DNA of 64,000 bases. It comes from Syngnathus acus. Its lineage: Eukaryota > Chordata > Actinopteri > Syngnathiformes > Syngnathidae. The notes under the pieces are model-generated. The model searched no databases. It saw nothing but the letters and a program-made list of their open reading frames with translations, and had not been told where the DNA came from. Within the stretch, counting starts at the first letter, position 1; every line of letters begins with the position of its first letter. Shown one piece after another: positions 61,481-64,000 of the stretch. A program made the translations under genes and the position numbers. The DNA lies in the NCBI RefSeq assembly GCF_901709675.1, contig NC_051106.1:5528001-5592000 (forward strand), in the 5' to 3' direction.

Positions 61481-61586
61481 ATTTTTCTCATTTTTCTCAT
61501 TTTTCTCATTTTTCTCATTTTTCTCATTTTTCAAATTTTTCTCATTTTTCTCATTTTTCAAATGTTTCTCATTTTTCTCATTTTTT
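61481..61586. repeat. 9-mer minisatellite (TTTTTCTCA)n
   Basis: About ten copies of TTTTTCTCA with two CAAA variants. It translates as repeated HFS or IFL tripeptides in the + frames, which is not a gene. Confidence 0.92.
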
Positions 61587-64000
61587 CACGTTTTATTATT
61601 TTTATTATATTTTTAAAATTATACAGCAAGTCCGTTTCTACTACCGTCATGTAGACCGTGTTGAGAGTGAGGCAGAGACAGGCCCCGCTACGTTTGTTTA
61701 CAGAGCCACTCCACTCACCCAAATAATCAGCCGCCGTGGTCCTTTTCTAATCCCCACACGCAAAGTCAATCGAGGCAGGTTGAGCTGGCAACAGCCTTGA
61801 TAAGATACTCAAACAGTGACGACGCTTGATCAGCGAGCTGCTGCATCTCCTTCACATGCTGCTTTCCAACGTGACATGGATTGATGGGGATGCATTCATT
61901 TTGTGCTTTTGAACAAACACCAGAAAGACAAAAGTATTGGAACACATGGCCAAAACTAGATACTTTAAGTTAAGTTACCAAACTACTTTGCTCTTAAAAA
62001 AAAAAAAGAACACGCTTTTGCAAAGGAATGCATATTTGAAACAGGATTGATCTGGTCTTGTGTGATGCTAACATTCATTAACTTTCCCTATACGGGATGA
62101 GGGGGAAACGATTATGTGTGTCAGCCGGTGTGTGTGTGAGATAGCGAGTAAGGAACGGGCGGAATGGTAGGATAAAAACACAGCTCAGTGATACGACATA
62201 ATCTATCTTGCAGCACCACATCTCAATATCACAGCATTTCAGACATTTTCCCCCAACTTGGCAATGTGGCGGCACTTCCCCTGATCAGTGGATTTATTTC
62301 GGTATTGTGTGGTGGGATGCTGCAGGACCAAGATATACTTTGCAACGGCACAGATGGGAGAGGCTATAGCTCCGGTAGCTCGGTATCGCATGCAAAAATG
62401 TTCGGTATGTTCTAACACAGATAAAGCTGACATATTCCGAGGCGTTTCACAGACAATATCCATGAAGGAAGAATCTCCCATCTGCCAGTGCAGCCTCTCT
62501 AAAAATCCTCTCTGCCATGCTTGATGAGGAAGACAAAACATTGGCTGTGTGCATATCACTCCTTATCAAGGCTCTACCTGGGCCTTGCATGGTATCAACA
62601 AACCATCACTCCACTTGCGAGCCGAAGCTTTGACAAATAAGTGCAAACATCGCTCCGAAACATATTTTCATGGTGTGATGCCCAACAGAAACTATTTACG
62701 CATGCCTTCCCGTGGCTTTAAATACGGAATTGAGTGGACAAATCAAGAGTACGTACCATTTTATTTTCCCCGCCAGAGAATATCATCTCGCCTTCTCACG
62801 TCTGCGTGAAGGATTACTTTGTGAGTGGAATGTCAATGGAGTCGTTGGAGTACTCCTTCTCTCCACATGATGGTGCAGATAGAGAAGTATCTCCCTGTGC
62901 AAAATCTCCATTCTTACCTCTGTTCTTTCCACACTCATGGAAAAATGCAAGATACAGGCCACATCAGAAAAGCAAACCTTGTTAATTAAATTTCTAATAT
63001 TTGCTCTACATAGTAGGTAGCCAAATATTGGACTCTTATTTGTTAATTTGAGTCAGACTCAAGACCACAGTATAATTTTGATTCACCCCAGTTCAAATAA
63101 ATTCATTAATTATTATTTATTGTCTTTCTTACAGTACAAAATTGTGTATGTTTTTCAGTCAGTGAACAAAAAGCTGTATCATGTGTGTGTGTCCTTCCTG
63201 TCTGTGTGTTGTCGCACCTGTTTTCTCTGTCATGATGTTATCATATCCTAAACACCTGCTCCACTGTCTAAGGTCACCGACTACACAAACCAGCCGGGCA
63301 TCTGAAAATTGGTGTGTGTTTTGTGTGTGCGTGTATAGAAAGTGTGTTGAGATCATTTAAATGCAGCCTAGCTAACACAGCACTCACAAAGTGCCATAGC
63401 GACCAAAGAAATCAAATCAAAATCGATGTTGCCATGTCAATTGATATTTCCTGTCTGTGTGAAGATGTCGTGTTGATTTTTTTTTTATTGTTTGATTTCA
63501 AGATTGCTGATCTGGGAAGCACTTGAGATGTGATTTCTTATTTTTTAGAGATGGCCATAACAATTGATAATTTTATTTCCAAGAATAATATTAAGTGTGT
63601 GAAATTGATTGATAAACCAAACAAATAAACTAAGCTGCTATTCTCGCAATATTCGTCTGCAAATAAATCTATCAAATGAATCCAACAAGATGTCCGTGAG
63701 CTTCTGTGAATAAACACCAAATGTGCCAATGGTAAGTTGGAAGTAGTTATCAAACGATTAACTTGAAAAGTGCAATAATAACAGAATGACAACCTCCAGG
63801 CTGCCAACAAAATAAAAGAAAAACATTTTGATAAAGGTTTCGGAATGAGACTGCAGGACATTACTGCGCTGGTTGGATTACTGTGTGGGAGGGAGGGAAA
63901 AAAAAGTGCATTGTAACATTGTGCCTGTTGGTGCTTTTGCAACGCTTTATAACAAACAAGAAAGCTTTTCCGATTGAAGACAATTCCAGCTCGTCAAGCC
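61587..64000. other. Gene-poor end of window
   Basis: No gene is recognised. 62170-62980 is repeat-poor and of balanced composition with several overlapping open frames but no family resemblance or splice chain. It may be a conserved non-coding block. Confidence 0.35.

Noticed and set aside
61428-61800. Frames with HFS and IFL tripeptide repeats
   Set aside because: Translations of the 9-mer minisatellite.
25584-64000. Neighbouring genes expected near RNF144A in vertebrates (ID2, CMPK2, RSAD2)
   Set aside because: Looked for their characteristic protein segments in the open frames and found none; they must lie outside the window.

Overview
The window is vertebrate nuclear DNA, almost certainly from a teleost fish. 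It has one multi-exon gene with GT-AG introns, teleost-type repeats (an L2-like LINE, hAT-type MITEs and a 'TATAAGGCGCACC' palindromic MITE) and a long, mostly non-coding remainder. The only host protein gene I can reconstruct with confidence is rnf144a, an RBR-type E3 ubiquitin ligase with a C-terminal membrane anchor. It has seven coding exons on the + strand between 4642 and 9393 and encodes 294 residues. Whether it is the 'aa' or 'ab' teleost paralogue cannot be decided here.

Layout. 1-4641: upstream or 5' intron sequence with no recognisable gene. 4642-9393: rnf144a coding exons. 9394 to about 12,040-12,400: probable long 3' UTR. 12,750-13,120: two divergent CTCF-like motifs. 13,130-14,946 and 16,523-22,997: an unusual repeat complex. 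It contains (a) 404-bp and 235-bp tandem units carrying a perfect 33-bp-arm hairpin, (b) a CRE/CCAAT/GC-rich/YY1-like module repeated with those units, (c) fifteen tRNA-like modules with recognisable A and B boxes, (d) three blocks of degenerate telomere-type repeat (CCCTAA/CCCTAGCTCTAA) built with the tRNA-like modules into a higher-order repeat of about 1.1 kb, and (e) inverted flanking arms of about 600-650 bp. 24,961-25,583: a hAT-type non-autonomous element abutting a second telomere-like minisatellite in the opposite orientation.

25.6-64 kb: a gene-poor stretch. It holds a second hAT-type copy (32,509-32,817), a 41-copy GA microsatellite, a complete palindromic MITE (44,976-45,222), a second copy of that MITE split by a 5'-truncated L2-like LINE with an open 575-codon reverse-transcriptase frame (47,700-50,058), a hAT-type MITE with an 8-bp target-site duplication (55,039-55,263) and a 9-mer minisatellite. 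Several GC-rich, low-repeat segments could be conserved regulatory elements, but that needs cross-species alignment.

There is no sign of operons, CRISPR arrays or prokaryotic features. The most unusual content is the 13.1-23.0 kb satellite/tRNA-like/telomere-like complex just downstream of rnf144a.
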